Shown here piece by piece: positions 10,696 to 19,257 of a stretch of 64,000 nucleotides of DNA. The notes under the pieces are model-generated. The model was not told where the DNA came from. It saw only the letters and a list, made by a program, of their open reading frames with translations, and did not search any database. Origin of the DNA: Domibacillus enclensis (GTDB lineage Bacteria > Bacillota > Bacilli > Bacillales > Domibacillaceae); NCBI RefSeq assembly GCF_900156125.1, contig NZ_FTLX01000004.1, forward strand, positions 1 to 64,000, written 5' to 3'. Position 1 is the first letter of the stretch. Every line of letters starts with the position of its first letter. The translations under genes and the position numbers were made by a program.

Positions 10696-10980
10696 ATGAA
10701 AATAACAGTAATACTTCTGCGTTTTGTTTATCTTCCTTTAGCAGGTCTCTTCATTCTGCCGATGTCCCTTTGGTTTGCTGCTGGTTTTATAGCTGAATAT
10801 GGACCCGAAGCTCCTACCTTTCCTACACCTCTTTGGCTTATTCCGGGTGCAGTTTTCCTTCTGGGCGTGGCCGTCCAGTGTTGGAGAAAATTGTTTTGGA
10901 TAGGAATGGGCCTCACTCTGCTTTCTTTTATCCTTTTCTTTACCGATATCATTCCGTATGGATCCATTACATTTGATTAA
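10696..10980 (+). CDS. Hypothetical small membrane protein
   Basis: 94 residues with three predicted membrane helices (about 5-27, 45-62 and 67-86) and almost no soluble part; a PEAPTFPTPLW stretch lies between helices 1 and 2. The ATG has AGGAGG nine bases upstream, so expression is likely. I recognise no family. It is the first gene of the A+T-rich region after groEL. Confidence 0.6.
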   Translation: MKITVILLRFVYLPLAGLFILPMSLWFAAGFIAEYGPEAPTFPTPLWLIPGAVFLLGVAVQCWRKLFWIGMGLTLLSFILFFTDIIPYGSITFD

Positions 10981-11054
10981 CGCCCTTTACAGGTGCTTTT
11001 TAAATTTGTTTCGCTCAATCATATATGCTGATATGAAGAAAAGGAGGAATTATT

Positions 11055-11333
11055 TTGAATTCTTTTGGTCGTTGGATTTTTTTGGTCGCCTTTGTCTTAA
11101 TTACTATCTTGTTAGTCAATAAAGGAATTGAGTTATGGTCTATTGGAACAAACGTTGATGGCGCTGGTATAGGAATTAATTTTTTAGGGATTGAGATAAA
11201 TGACAGAGTGTCTGAGGAAAACATTCCTTCCTATGCGTGTGGTTTTTTTATAACAAGTGCGTTTACTTTGTTAGCTAGTATTATTGCTTTAAAGGTGAAA
11301 AGAAATAGAGCAGCTGGTTCGACAAGGAGATGA
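11055..11333 (+). CDS. Hypothetical small membrane protein
   Basis: 92 residues from a TTG start at 11055 with AAGGAGG seven bases upstream. It has two helices (about 5-22 and 62-82) separated by an external segment of about 35 residues, and a basic tail KVKRNRAAGSTRR. The family is not recognised. The next gene starts 9 bases after its stop, so the two are probably one unit. Confidence 0.6.
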   Translation: MNSFGRWIFLVAFVLITILLVNKGIELWSIGTNVDGAGIGINFLGIEINDRVSEENIPSYACGFFITSAFTLLASIIALKVKRNRAAGSTRR

Positions 11334-11342
11334 GACACTTAT

Positions 11343-11525
11343 ATGTTTGTACAAATGGCGATCTATTTAATAATCGGGATCCTTCTAGGCTTTATATTAG
11401 CTGGTCCACTCGGTGCTTTGATAGGTGGGGTGGGCGGTTTGCTCTTTACAATTATTGATCAACTAAATGTAATTATTGAAAAGCTTAATTTACAGCAAAA
11501 AGATGGGGAAGAAACAAAGGAATAA
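11343..11525 (+). CDS. Hypothetical glycine-rich membrane peptide
   Basis: 60 residues: a hydrophobic, glycine-rich segment (residues 4-40, GPLGALIGGVGGLLF) followed by an amphipathic, charged tail ending QQKDGEETKE. GGAG lies within the end of the upstream gene, about 13 bases before the ATG. Co-transcription with the preceding 92-residue protein is likely. No function can be assigned. Confidence 0.5.
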   Translation: MFVQMAIYLIIGILLGFILAGPLGALIGGVGGLLFTIIDQLNVIIEKLNLQQKDGEETKE

Positions 11526-12013
11526 ATGCTCCTCTTTTTTGCAGTATCGGTCAACCGCTTATCTCCATCCGAATGTTTATAGCTGTTTTCACGATTTCGT
11601 ATTTTGTTTCGTCGATCACAGCTAGGCAGTTCATAAGATTGAAATGTTCATATCCGTTCCAAAGATTCAGAGCTAATCGGCCCATTTGCACCATTGAACT
11701 GGATAAATCGAAATCTGGCTTTTCAGCATCATTAATCGTCTAACTCTACTGCTCATTATTTTTTTAATCTCTATTGGAATGAGCTTTTAATCTATTATGT
11801 CTATCACTTATGTTAATCATTTAGAAAAAAAATTAACTTCCTAATATACTAGTTCATTTTCATATCGAATCATTCAACCCACACCCTCACATAGAATAAA
11901 TTTCTTTAACAAATTATCCTTTGCATCACTTATCATTTTCAGGATAGTCCTATAGATGCAATAAGGTAAAGTCAGAACCCCACTAGTACCACAGGACGGT
12001 TTAACGAGGATTT
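11526..12013. other. Spacer with a degraded coding remnant
   Basis: The 488-base A+T-rich spacer contains no intact gene. A minus-strand fragment at 11551-11739 reads like protein. The rest (11745-12000) has stops in all frames and shows no repeat or RNA signature. Confidence 0.4.
11551..11739 (-). pseudogene. Possible gene remnant, minus strand
   Basis: Between two stops the minus strand encodes about 62 residues with ordinary codon choice, including MVQMGRLALNLWNGYEHFN and ending IRMEISG. There is no start with a ribosome site, and the frame is cut by a stop on the upstream side. I cannot name the family. It could also be a chance frame. Confidence 0.28.
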
Positions 12014-12466
12014 TTATTTCTGTTCTTCTAATTCTTCGATCAGCTTTTTCATTTCATCAATTTCCCTGCGTTGCGCTTCAATGATGCTGTTTGCAAGTTC
12101 CTTTACACGTGGATCTGAAATGTTGGCCCGTTCGCTTGTCAGAATGGCAATAGAATGATGGGGGATCATAGCTTTCATCCAGGATACATCTTCAACAGTA
12201 CTCTGGCTTCGCATCAACCAAATGGAAAGAACCAGCACAGCTGCACTTCCCGCAAGAATAAGTGTATTTAAACGCCGCTTATCGTACATATTCCACATAA
12301 ACACCAACATCACAATGGCCATCACCGAACCCATCATAAGTGCCATATATACTCTTGTTTCGCTGAAAAAAATATGATCAAGCTGGAAGACATTAAAATA
12401 CATAAAAGCATACATAAGGATAGTGGAGACAGCAATCATCACCCCAAATTTAGCGTATTTGTTCAA
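12014..12466 (-). CDS. Membrane-anchored DUF305 protein
   Basis: 150 residues from a TTG start at 12466 behind AAAGGAGCG. Three N-terminal helices (about 8-25, 38-58 and 68-86) precede a DUF305 domain with the typical MKAMIPHHSIAILTSERA, then ISDPRVKELANSIIEAQRREIDEMKKLI. The MIPHH motif supplies histidine/methionine ligands. DUF305 proteins often occur in copper-resistance clusters, which fits the genes further right. Ferritin-like four-helix fold is known for the family; metal binding here is inferred. Confidence 0.82.
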   Translation of the reverse strand: MNKYAKFGVMIAVSTILMYAFMYFNVFQLDHIFFSETRVYMALMMGSVMAIVMLVFMWNMYDKRRLNTLILAGSAAVLVLSIWLMRSQSTVEDVSWMKAMIPHHSIAILTSERANISDPRVKELANSIIEAQRREIDEMKKLIEELEEQK

Positions 12467-12648
12467 AAAATCGCTCCTTTCTTTACTCTTTTATCTATCT
12501 TTTATTTTCACTGTTTTTATTCGTATAAACGTCTCAGCTGAAATTGCACAAAAACTGCATGATTTTATCCTTTCTATAAACATGCCGATAAACATGATAT
12601 GATCAACGAAATGGCTTATCATGCATATTTTTCAAAGGAAGGCGCTAT

Positions 12649-13698
12649 ATGGAATCCACAAACGAAAAAAACAATAAAAAGACAACTAGAATTAGATCGC
12701 GCTTAAGAACGTTACTAGAGATATCCATTCTTCTGTTTACTCTTTGGCTGTTGTTTGTGCTGTTTTTACTGTTCCTTTCAAACGGAAATGAGACCGGAGA
12801 ACAGCCACTGTTAAACGATCTAAGAGTCTTAACCGGCATTGAGATGGAGAGTTTAGAAAATGTACCTTTATTCAATGATGTGAAAAAGGCACCAAGTGAA
12901 GCCTCTGTTGACAAAAAAGATGCAGAAGAATCTCTGGAGAACCCCGAACGAGACGAGATTGAATTTTCAATGGAAGAGTTATTGATGGAAAGAGAACTTT
13001 TGTTTCAAAACGCTGAAGCAATTTTTGAAAATATAAAAATACCTGAAAGCACGGATCATTCCCATTCACCCATCGAACGAGATCGTGTGTACATTTATCA
13101 TTCGCACAGCAGAGAATCGTTTTTGCCTTATTTTAAAAATACGAATCAGCCAGAAGACGCTTTTCATCCGAAATTGAATATCACATTAGCCGGAAAGATG
13201 CTCGAACGGGCTTTGGAAAGAAGAGGAGTCGGCGCACAATCGGATTCCACTGATATTGTCAGCGCATTGGAAGAGAAGGGCATGGAATATGGAAGTTCTT
13301 ATCTAATTTCGCGGGAGCGTGTTCGGTCTGCTAAAAAAGCAAACAAGAATTTCGACATTTTATTAGATATCCATCGAGATTCGCTGCGTAAATCGGCCAC
13401 CACAATTGAAAAGAATGGAGAGACTTATGCGCGCCTTCTTTTCGTCGTAGGAACTGGACATGCTGCCTATGAAGAAAATCTTTCATTCGCAAATGATTTG
13501 CATGAGAAGATTTCCGCCCAAAACCCCGGGCTGTCAAAGGGAATATTAACAAAGGACAGTCATCAGGGTAATGGGGTTTATAATCAAGATTTGGCCCCGA
13601 GGTCCGTAATCTTGGAAGTAGGAGGAGTGGATAATACGGCAGAAGAGATTTCGAGGACCATTGAAGTATTAGCTGATGTTTTGAGTGGCTATGATTGA
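12649..13698 (+). CDS. SpoIIP-like peptidoglycan amidase/endopeptidase
   Basis: 349 residues. One N-terminal membrane helix (about 22-46) anchors an extracytoplasmic domain. A low-complexity acidic linker (60-140) leads to the SpoIIP catalytic region: YIYHSHSRESFLPYF, TLAGKMLERALERRGVG, LLDIHRDSLRKSATT and FVVGTGHAAYEENL. The final SVILEVGGVDNTAEEI matches the family end. SpoIIP degrades septal peptidoglycan with SpoIID and SpoIIM during engulfment. The gene does not lie next to gpr, the usual spoIIP neighbour, so this is probably a second, divergent copy. ATG at 12649 with AAGGAAGG upstream. Confidence 0.8.
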   Translation: MESTNEKNNKKTTRIRSRLRTLLEISILLFTLWLLFVLFLLFLSNGNETGEQPLLNDLRVLTGIEMESLENVPLFNDVKKAPSEASVDKKDAEESLENPERDEIEFSMEELLMERELLFQNAEAIFENIKIPESTDHSHSPIERDRVYIYHSHSRESFLPYFKNTNQPEDAFHPKLNITLAGKMLERALERRGVGAQSDSTDIVSALEEKGMEYGSSYLISRERVRSAKKANKNFDILLDIHRDSLRKSATTIEKNGETYARLLFVVGTGHAAYEENLSFANDLHEKISAQNPGLSKGILTKDSHQGNGVYNQDLAPRSVILEVGGVDNTAEEISRTIEVLADVLSGYD

Positions 13699-13743
13699 CC
13701 AGCATAGAAAAAAGTGAATAATAAATATGGAATATATTCGAAG

Positions 13744-13774
13744 AGACTGCACAGGAGTAATAGCAGTCTTTTTT
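13744..13774 (+). terminator. Terminator after the SpoIIP-like gene
   Basis: AGACTGC pairs with GCAGTCT around a 12-base loop and is followed by TTTTTTC. Confidence 0.7.
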
Positions 13775-14008
13775 CTTTTTAGCACCAAATTTTTTGAATA
13801 GTTAGTATTGTCACATTTTTATTACAATACTGTGCAAAATCCATCAATTTTTGATGGATAAATTGTGTATTATTACATAAAAACACTAAATCAAAAGAAA
13901 TGAGTCTATTTGTAATGTAACTTTAAAACTAAGATCTTTTTATTTTGCTATGATTATTTGTATGGAAATATAGATAAATAATATAAGGCTGTGGGAGGTC
14001 TATGTTGA
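13775..14008. other. Spacer upstream of the SLH-protein gene
   Basis: The A+T-rich spacer (13699-14008 including the terminator) has no gene. TATGGAAATATAGATAAATAATATAAG before the GGGAGG may hold a promoter, but I cannot place both elements. Confidence 0.35.
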
Positions 14009-15031
14009 GTGAAGAGTTTTAAGAGAGTATTGGTTATGTTTATGGCAGCAATAATGATGTTGACTTTATCCCCTTTAAGTTCGTTTAAATCAGAAGCAGC
14101 TTCTGCTGGAGAGTCCATTATTAGCTACGGGAAGAAGTTTATGGGAGTTCCTTATGTTTGGGGCGGGACTTCACCAAGCGGGTTTGATTGTTCAGGATTT
14201 ACTCAATACATTTTTAAAAATGCCGCAGGTATCTCCATTCCACGGACAACTGACCAACAATACAACATTGGGACATCAGTAGCTAAAAGTGATCTTCAGC
14301 CTGGCGATCTTATTTTTTACAAAAATACATATAAACAAGGGATTTCTCATGTTGGTGTATATGCTGGGAATAATATGGTCTTAAATGCTACATCTAGTAA
14401 TGGGATTGACCTTGTATCTATGGATAACCCGTATTGGGGACCAAAATACGCAGGAGCAAAACGGGTATTAAACGAAACAACAGCTTCTGTGATACCGGAC
14501 TGGTTTACAGATGTACCAAAAACAGATGCCACATACACAGCAATTAAAACATTGACAGATCAAAATGTCATAAATGGTTTTGAAGATTACACGTTCCAAC
14601 CAAAAGCTCAAGTAACCCGCGGACAAGCAGCGGCAATCATAAACCGAGCACTTGGCTTGAAAGCTGAAAGAATGAGCCACTTTACAGATGTATCAAAAAC
14701 ACATCGTTTTGCCTCTGATATTGCTGCAATTCGCGAAGCGGGCATCATTATGGGATTCGATGATAAAACGTTCCGACCGGAAGTGGAAATGACGCGCAAT
14801 GAAATGGCCGCTATAATCCAGCGGGCATTTGATCTGAAAATGTCGCAGACGACTGCTACGAATATTAAGTATTCTGATATTCGGGCTGATCATTGGGCGT
14901 ATAAAGGGATTGTGACAATGTCTTTAATCGATAAAACAGGCCTCTTTCAAGGGGATAAATTCTATGGAACTCACCTTGCAACACGTGAAGCATTTACAGT
15001 TGGAATTTATAACGCTATAAATGCAAAATGA
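14009..15031 (+). CDS. Secreted NlpC/P60 endopeptidase with three SLH domains
   Basis: 340 residues from a GTG at 14009, 11 bases after GGGAGG. A Sec signal peptide ends near SEAASA (residue 32). The NlpC/P60 domain (about 35-150) has the catalytic Cys in GFDCSGF, the His in ISHVGVY, and Asn rather than His at the third position (VLNAT). Three SLH repeats fill residues 168-335 (WFTDVPKT..., HFTDVSKT..., YSDIRADHW...) and would tether the enzyme to secondary cell-wall polymer. It should cleave peptidoglycan stem peptides at the cell surface. Isolated unit between two terminators. Confidence 0.9.
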   Translation: MKSFKRVLVMFMAAIMMLTLSPLSSFKSEAASAGESIISYGKKFMGVPYVWGGTSPSGFDCSGFTQYIFKNAAGISIPRTTDQQYNIGTSVAKSDLQPGDLIFYKNTYKQGISHVGVYAGNNMVLNATSSNGIDLVSMDNPYWGPKYAGAKRVLNETTASVIPDWFTDVPKTDATYTAIKTLTDQNVINGFEDYTFQPKAQVTRGQAAAIINRALGLKAERMSHFTDVSKTHRFASDIAAIREAGIIMGFDDKTFRPEVEMTRNEMAAIIQRAFDLKMSQTTATNIKYSDIRADHWAYKGIVTMSLIDKTGLFQGDKFYGTHLATREAFTVGIYNAINAK

Positions 15032-15072
15032 AAAAAGGAAGCTCTGCCCAATCGATCAGAGCTTCCTTTTTT
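15031..15072 (+). terminator. Terminator after the SLH-protein gene
   Basis: A 16-bp perfect stem, AAAAAAGGAAGCTCTG with CAGAGCTTCCTTTTTT, encloses a 10-base loop. It starts at the last base of the stop codon. Confidence 0.93.
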
Positions 15073-15080
15073 CTGCTTTT

Positions 15081-15112
15081 AGGATGAGTTATTCGAATAA
15101 CTCATCCTTTTT
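15081..15112 (+). terminator. Second, palindromic terminator
   Basis: A 28-base perfect palindrome (AGGATGAGTTATTC and its complement GAATAACTCATCCT) is followed by TTTTT. It lies eight bases after the previous terminator, so the two are stacked. Confidence 0.75.
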
Positions 15113-15193
15113 GGCATTATCTAATCAAGAATGCTCGTTAGTCGCATCTTTAAAAGTAGGGGGGGAGAGTCAAACCATATCGATTCGCTCATA

Positions 15194-15225
15194 CGAAAAA
15201 CCTGGTGAATCTAAACATCAGGTTT
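15194..15225 (-). terminator. Terminator of the copper-storage gene (minus strand)
   Basis: On the minus strand, AAACCTGATG pairs with CACCAGGTTT (one G-U pair) around an 8-base loop, followed by TTC. It lies 15 bases after the stop codon of the gene at 15240-15566. Confidence 0.75.
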
Positions 15226-15239
15226 CTTAAAGACGAATC

Positions 15240-15566
15240 TTAAGACGCCATGCTGCGGCACATTTCAGCACACTTGAAACAAGCTTCGGCGCATCTTTGG
15301 CAATGGTCAGCTTCATGTTTTTTACACTCATTCCCACATGCTTCACAAATTTCAGCACACAGTTGACAAATTTGTTTTACAAATGGGCTGTTTCTCTGCA
15401 TTGATTGTGCTGCAAAAGAACAAATTTCGGCACATTCACGGTCTAAACGAATACATTCGCTCATCATTTGGACGTGTTCTTCAGTTAAACATTGATCGAA
15501 GCACTTATTACAAGCCTCCATACACTCTAAGCAAGCTTTAATACAATCTTGGAAATGATGGTTCAT
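15240..15566 (-). CDS. Four-helix-bundle copper-storage protein (Csp3-like, YhjQ/DUF326 type)
   Basis: 108 residues with 19 cysteines, spaced as CxxxC and CxxC along predicted helices (for example C8, C12, C15, C19, C22, C26 and C89, C92, C96, C99, C103). This is the pattern of Csp3, a cytosolic tetramer that stores many Cu(I) ions inside its helical bundle. No signal peptide is present, so the protein should be cytosolic. The ATG has AAAGGAGG seven bases upstream. It is divergent from a degenerate response regulator with about 150 bases between them. No CsoR-type operator is obvious. Confidence 0.9.
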   Translation of the reverse strand: MNHHFQDCIKACLECMEACNKCFDQCLTEEHVQMMSECIRLDRECAEICSFAAQSMQRNSPFVKQICQLCAEICEACGNECKKHEADHCQRCAEACFKCAEMCRSMAS

Positions 15567-15716
15567 GATTGTACCTCCTTTAAAAATTTGAGTTCCTTAA
15601 ATATATTGCCCACTTTATTTAATTTAAACGAAAAAATTCAAACTCCATAATTTCTGCACAATTTTTCTCGATAATTAATAACACTTATCTTTTTTATCAA
15701 CAACGGAGGTGTTATT

Positions 15717-16424
15717 TTGTATTCTGTTCTTATATTTTTAGGTGAAAAAGATTCTTTAACTGTTCTCCATTCACTTCTGAAAAAAGAAAAAATAAGGTGT
15801 TTATTTGCCGTATCTGAAAAGGATGTCATACATATGATCCAAAATGAACGGATTAATTTGTTTGTTTTCGATCCAAGTTCTTCTGAGTTGTGGCTGAAAA
15901 TATGCAAAAAAGTAAAAACACTTTCTGACATTCCAATTCTCATGGTAACAGAAAGCACTGATAAGGAATCCATTTTGAACGGTTTGTATGCTGGAGCGGA
16001 TGATTTCATAGCGGCACCAATTGACGAGGACATCTTTTTAGCTAAAATTAAAGCTAATTTAAGAAGAGAAGGTACTGTTAGTGTCAATGAAATTCATTTT
16101 AATGGTCTGGTGCTCAATAAAACAAGGTATGAAACTGCATATGAGAATACATCCTTGTCCTTGACTCAAAAAGAATTTAGTTTGCTCGACTGTTTTTTGA
16201 GCAATAAAAATCAAGTTTTAACGAGAGAACAATTGATTATGCAAATATGGGGATATAAATACACAGATACTCGCACAGTGGATTCCCATATAAGAAATTT
16301 GCGTGGAAAACTAAGGACAGTTAAATTTCCAATAGATGATCATTTAAGAACATCATGGGGATATGGATATATTTGGATGACTGAAGGGAGAAAGGAAAAA
16401 TCAACTTACCATAAATCAGATTAA
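15717..16424 (+). CDS. OmpR-family response regulator with a degenerate receiver
   Basis: 235 residues from a TTG at 15717 with CGGAGG six bases upstream. The receiver keeps the acceptor aspartate (D52 in FVFD). It lacks the acidic pair at the N-terminus (positions 8-9 are Leu-Gly) and the conserved lysine (AAPI where VKPF is usual), so classical phosphorylation is unlikely. The C-terminal winged helix is complete: LTQKEFSLLDCFLSN, REQLIMQIWGY, RTVDSHIRNLRGKL and a final WGYGYIW. It is divergent from the copper-storage gene and lies upstream of the two-component pair. Confidence 0.85.
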   Translation: MYSVLIFLGEKDSLTVLHSLLKKEKIRCLFAVSEKDVIHMIQNERINLFVFDPSSSELWLKICKKVKTLSDIPILMVTESTDKESILNGLYAGADDFIAAPIDEDIFLAKIKANLRREGTVSVNEIHFNGLVLNKTRYETAYENTSLSLTQKEFSLLDCFLSNKNQVLTREQLIMQIWGYKYTDTRTVDSHIRNLRGKLRTVKFPIDDHLRTSWGYGYIWMTEGRKEKSTYHKSD

Positions 16425-16825
16425 CGTCAAAAGTGAAAAAGGTAGTATGTTTTATTAGTAAATTTATTGTTGTAGGCAACCTTGAAGAAAATCGAACGCA
16501 CGCACGAACAGGTCTAGAAAGTTTGACTAAGATTTCAACAGCTATTTATGTTGAAAAAAAGGCAGTCTTGATAATGTTGTAACAGTAAAAAGAATAATAA
16601 CGGCTGGTCTCCATAATAGTTTCTATTTTGGAGGCTTTTTTTAAAATCCATAAATTCTCTACATTTTGAAACTATAATAAAATGAAAAAGATTTTCTGCG
16701 AATTTGAACAGTAAATAATGGCTTTTCATACAAATCCACCATTAAAATTCATCAAAAATAATTAAATACTGCTATATGAAAGAAATAGATGGGACCATCT
16801 AAACAACGGAATGGAGAGAGGGAGC
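16425..16825. other. Spacer with a terminator and a short palindrome
   Basis: About 400 A+T-rich bases with no gene. It contains a terminator at 16607-16642 and the palindrome TAGATGG-GA-CCATCTA at 16786-16801, 25 bases before the next start codon, which could be an operator of the two-component genes. Confidence 0.4.
16607..16642 (+). terminator. Terminator before the two-component operon
   Basis: A 13-bp stem with one mismatch and a G-U pair (GTCTCCATAATAG with CTATTTTGGAGGC), loop TTT, followed by seven T. Confidence 0.8.
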
Positions 16826-17539
16826 ATGAAAAAGAAGTTATTGATTGTTGATGACGAATGGAATATGAGGAATCTACTTAGAATTCATTTAACAAAGGAC
16901 TTTGACATTACTGAAGCAGTTGACGGAGAAGAAGCAGTATCCCTTATCAAAAAAAGTTCGCTGGACCTCATTATATTAGATGTTATGATGCCTGGGTTAG
17001 ACGGCATGGAAGTGTGCAAAGAAGTCAGAAAAGTAAAGAAAACACCTATTCTGATGCTAACCGCTAGAAACGATACGAAAGATAAAGTTCACGGACTAGA
17101 AATGGGAGCCGACGATTATTTAGTTAAGCCATTTGAACCGGATGAACTTTTAGCTAGAGTAAAGGCTTTGCTGAGAAGGTCAGCATTAAGCAGCGAAACA
17201 AGCGAGAAAGAAGGCAAGGGAGCCCTGAATTATGGAAATGGATTTATGGAAATTGACCAGGAAGGGCATAGTGTGTTTATCGCAGGTGAAAAGCTCGAAT
17301 TAACGCCCAAAGAGTATAAATTGTTGCATGTCATTGCATCAAACCCCAAAAGAGTTTTCACAAGAGATGTTCTTCTCGATATTTTATGGGGATATAATGA
17401 CTCACGTGACACCAGAACGGTCGACAGTCACGTGAAGAATATCCGTATTAAAATAAAGGAAAAAGGATTTGACTATAACCCATTTGAGACCGTATGGGGA
17501 GTAGGGTATAAATTTCGCGAACCGGATGAACAGTTATGA
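16826..17539 (+). CDS. OmpR-family response regulator
   Basis: 237 residues from the ATG at 16826, which has GAGAGGGAG just upstream; the ATG at 16811 would place this ribosome site inside the gene. The receiver is intact: acidic pair D9-D10, phospho-acceptor D52 (ILDVMMPG) and lysine in LVKPFEPDE. The DNA-binding winged helix shows LTPKEYKLLHVIASN, RTVDSHVKNIRIKIK and WGVGYKF. It overlaps the sensor kinase by four bases (ATGA). Given its neighbours it probably responds to copper or cell-envelope stress; this is inference. Confidence 0.93.
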   Translation: MKKKLLIVDDEWNMRNLLRIHLTKDFDITEAVDGEEAVSLIKKSSLDLIILDVMMPGLDGMEVCKEVRKVKKTPILMLTARNDTKDKVHGLEMGADDYLVKPFEPDELLARVKALLRRSALSSETSEKEGKGALNYGNGFMEIDQEGHSVFIAGEKLELTPKEYKLLHVIASNPKRVFTRDVLLDILWGYNDSRDTRTVDSHVKNIRIKIKEKGFDYNPFETVWGVGYKFREPDEQL

Positions 17540-18963
17540 AACTAAACAGTATAACGGTAAAATTGGGTATCATTATTATGGTTTTATTTTCATTTGTACT
17601 TTTTCCATTAGTGTATACTATCGACCAGATGTTTACTTCTTTTTATATTAGCCAAAAACAGGAGCAACTTGAAAATTTCGCATCAAAATACTCTACTACC
17701 ATTACAGATGTTGAAGACGTGAATTCTTATCACATGTTTGAGATGTTGTCTGAGTTAATGGATGCAGAACTTTTTGTTTTTGACATGGAGGGGGATATTT
17801 TAAAGAGCACAGGAGTATTAAATTTTATTGAGGACACCAAAGTGCCAAAACAAATCTATAATCCAATTGCTCAAAATAAGACGCTTGGCTACGAATATAC
17901 AGCACCATCGAGCTCAAAAGAATTTTTCCTTGCCGGAAAGTCCATTGTAGTCAACGGCAAGGTAAATGGTGGTCTTGTTATTGTATCAAGCATGGAAGGT
18001 GTAAATACTTCTATAGAAAAAGTACGTCTGTGGCTATTAATATCTGTTATCGGTGCTTTTTTTATAGCTATTGGCTTTACATTTTTCGTATCCAAAAGAC
18101 TATCTAACCCTCTTTTGAAGATGGAACAGGCAACACGTGAGATAGCAAAAGGTAATCTAAGCACAAATCTGATAGTTCCTACAAATGATGAAGTAGGCAG
18201 TTTGGCAACAGCCATTACAGATCTAGGAAGAGAATTAGATGAATACAGGACCAACCGAAGAGAGTTCTTTGCCAATATATCACATGAACTAAGAACACCT
18301 ATTTCTTATATAAAGGGATATTCACAGGTATTGACTAATGGTCTTATTTCTAACGAGGCTGAAAAAAATCAATATTTAACCATTATTAATGAGGAAGCGG
18401 ACCGCTTAACAACATTAATAAACGACTTGTTTGAACTCGCTAAAATGGAAGAAGGCAAAATCGATTTAAATTATGAGTGGCTAGACATCGGCGACATTTT
18501 AAACAGTTCTGTGAAAAAAGTATCCCTCAAAGCGGCAGAGAAAAAAATAGAAATACGGTTAAACACAGTCATCGATTATCCGCTGCTTTACACCGATGGA
18601 GTCCGTTTAGAGCAAGTGATTATTAACTTAATTGAAAATGCTATTCGATATAGCGACGATGAATCACGTATAGATATTTACACTAAAATGTATAATGAAA
18701 ATCTTGAAATATTCATTCAAGACTTTGGTATGGGTATACCCGAAGATGATGTACCATTTATTTTTGAACGCTTCTATAGAGTAGAAAAATCAAGATCAAG
18801 AGCATCGGGAGGGACCGGCTTAGGTCTCGCTATTGTCAAAAATTTAGTACAATTATTAGGTGGAGAAATCAAATTTGAAAGCATCCAAGGAAAAGGGACG
18901 CTGTTTAAATTAGTATTTTCTACAGAACAAAAAGTGGGTGAAACAAATGAAAAAAATAATTGA
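17536..18963 (+). CDS. Membrane sensor histidine kinase
   Basis: 475 residues. Two membrane helices (about 8-30 and 162-184) flank an external sensor domain of about 130 residues with no cysteine or His-rich metal site that I can see. A HAMP region follows (about 185-238), then HisKA with the phospho-accepting His250 in SHELRTPISYIKG, and HATPase_c with NLIENAIRYS (N box), DFGMGIPEDD (G1), FERFYRVEKSRS (F box) and GGTGLGLAIVKNL (G2). It pairs with the upstream regulator. Family resemblance is to BaeS/CssS/WalK-type kinases. Confidence 0.93.
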   Translation: MKLNSITVKLGIIIMVLFSFVLFPLVYTIDQMFTSFYISQKQEQLENFASKYSTTITDVEDVNSYHMFEMLSELMDAELFVFDMEGDILKSTGVLNFIEDTKVPKQIYNPIAQNKTLGYEYTAPSSSKEFFLAGKSIVVNGKVNGGLVIVSSMEGVNTSIEKVRLWLLISVIGAFFIAIGFTFFVSKRLSNPLLKMEQATREIAKGNLSTNLIVPTNDEVGSLATAITDLGRELDEYRTNRREFFANISHELRTPISYIKGYSQVLTNGLISNEAEKNQYLTIINEEADRLTTLINDLFELAKMEEGKIDLNYEWLDIGDILNSSVKKVSLKAAEKKIEIRLNTVIDYPLLYTDGVRLEQVIINLIENAIRYSDDESRIDIYTKMYNENLEIFIQDFGMGIPEDDVPFIFERFYRVEKSRSRASGGTGLGLAIVKNLVQLLGGEIKFESIQGKGTLFKLVFSTEQKVGETNEKNN

Positions 18964-19156
18964 TATAGTCATACCACTATTTTTTATTTTGATGGGAATA
19001 GGCTGTCTTACACTGTCAAGTACTGTTTTTCATTCACATAATGCACTGCATAGTCTATTTGAGTCCACAATTGGGATTTGTATTTTTTTACTAATACCGA
19101 TTCTCTTAGGAACAATATTTATATGGGTTAATAGAACAAAAAAATCAAGAGAATAA
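18947..19156 (+). CDS. Hypothetical two-helix membrane protein
   Basis: 69 residues from the ATG at 18947, overlapping the end of the kinase gene by 17 bases; a GTG nine bases earlier is possible. It has two membrane helices (about 5-24 and 42-61) joined by a loop with HSHNALH, which could bind metal, and ends in basic NRTKKSRE. The overlap suggests translation coupled to the sensor kinase. No family recognised. Confidence 0.55.
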   Translation: MKKIIDIVIPLFFILMGIGCLTLSSTVFHSHNALHSLFESTIGICIFLLIPILLGTIFIWVNRTKKSRE

Positions 19157-19257
19157 GGGTCAAAAGGCAGGGGCTTTCAACAAGGTTTTTTGAAAATGAC
19201 TATAAAAAGGGCTTTGCACATATACTGTACAAAATCTGCTCTGGGGAGGGATCTAGA

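Noticed and set aside
15567-15716. CsoR or CopY operator between the copper store and its divergent regulator
   Set aside because: Neither the G/C-tract CsoR palindrome nor TACANNTGTA is present.
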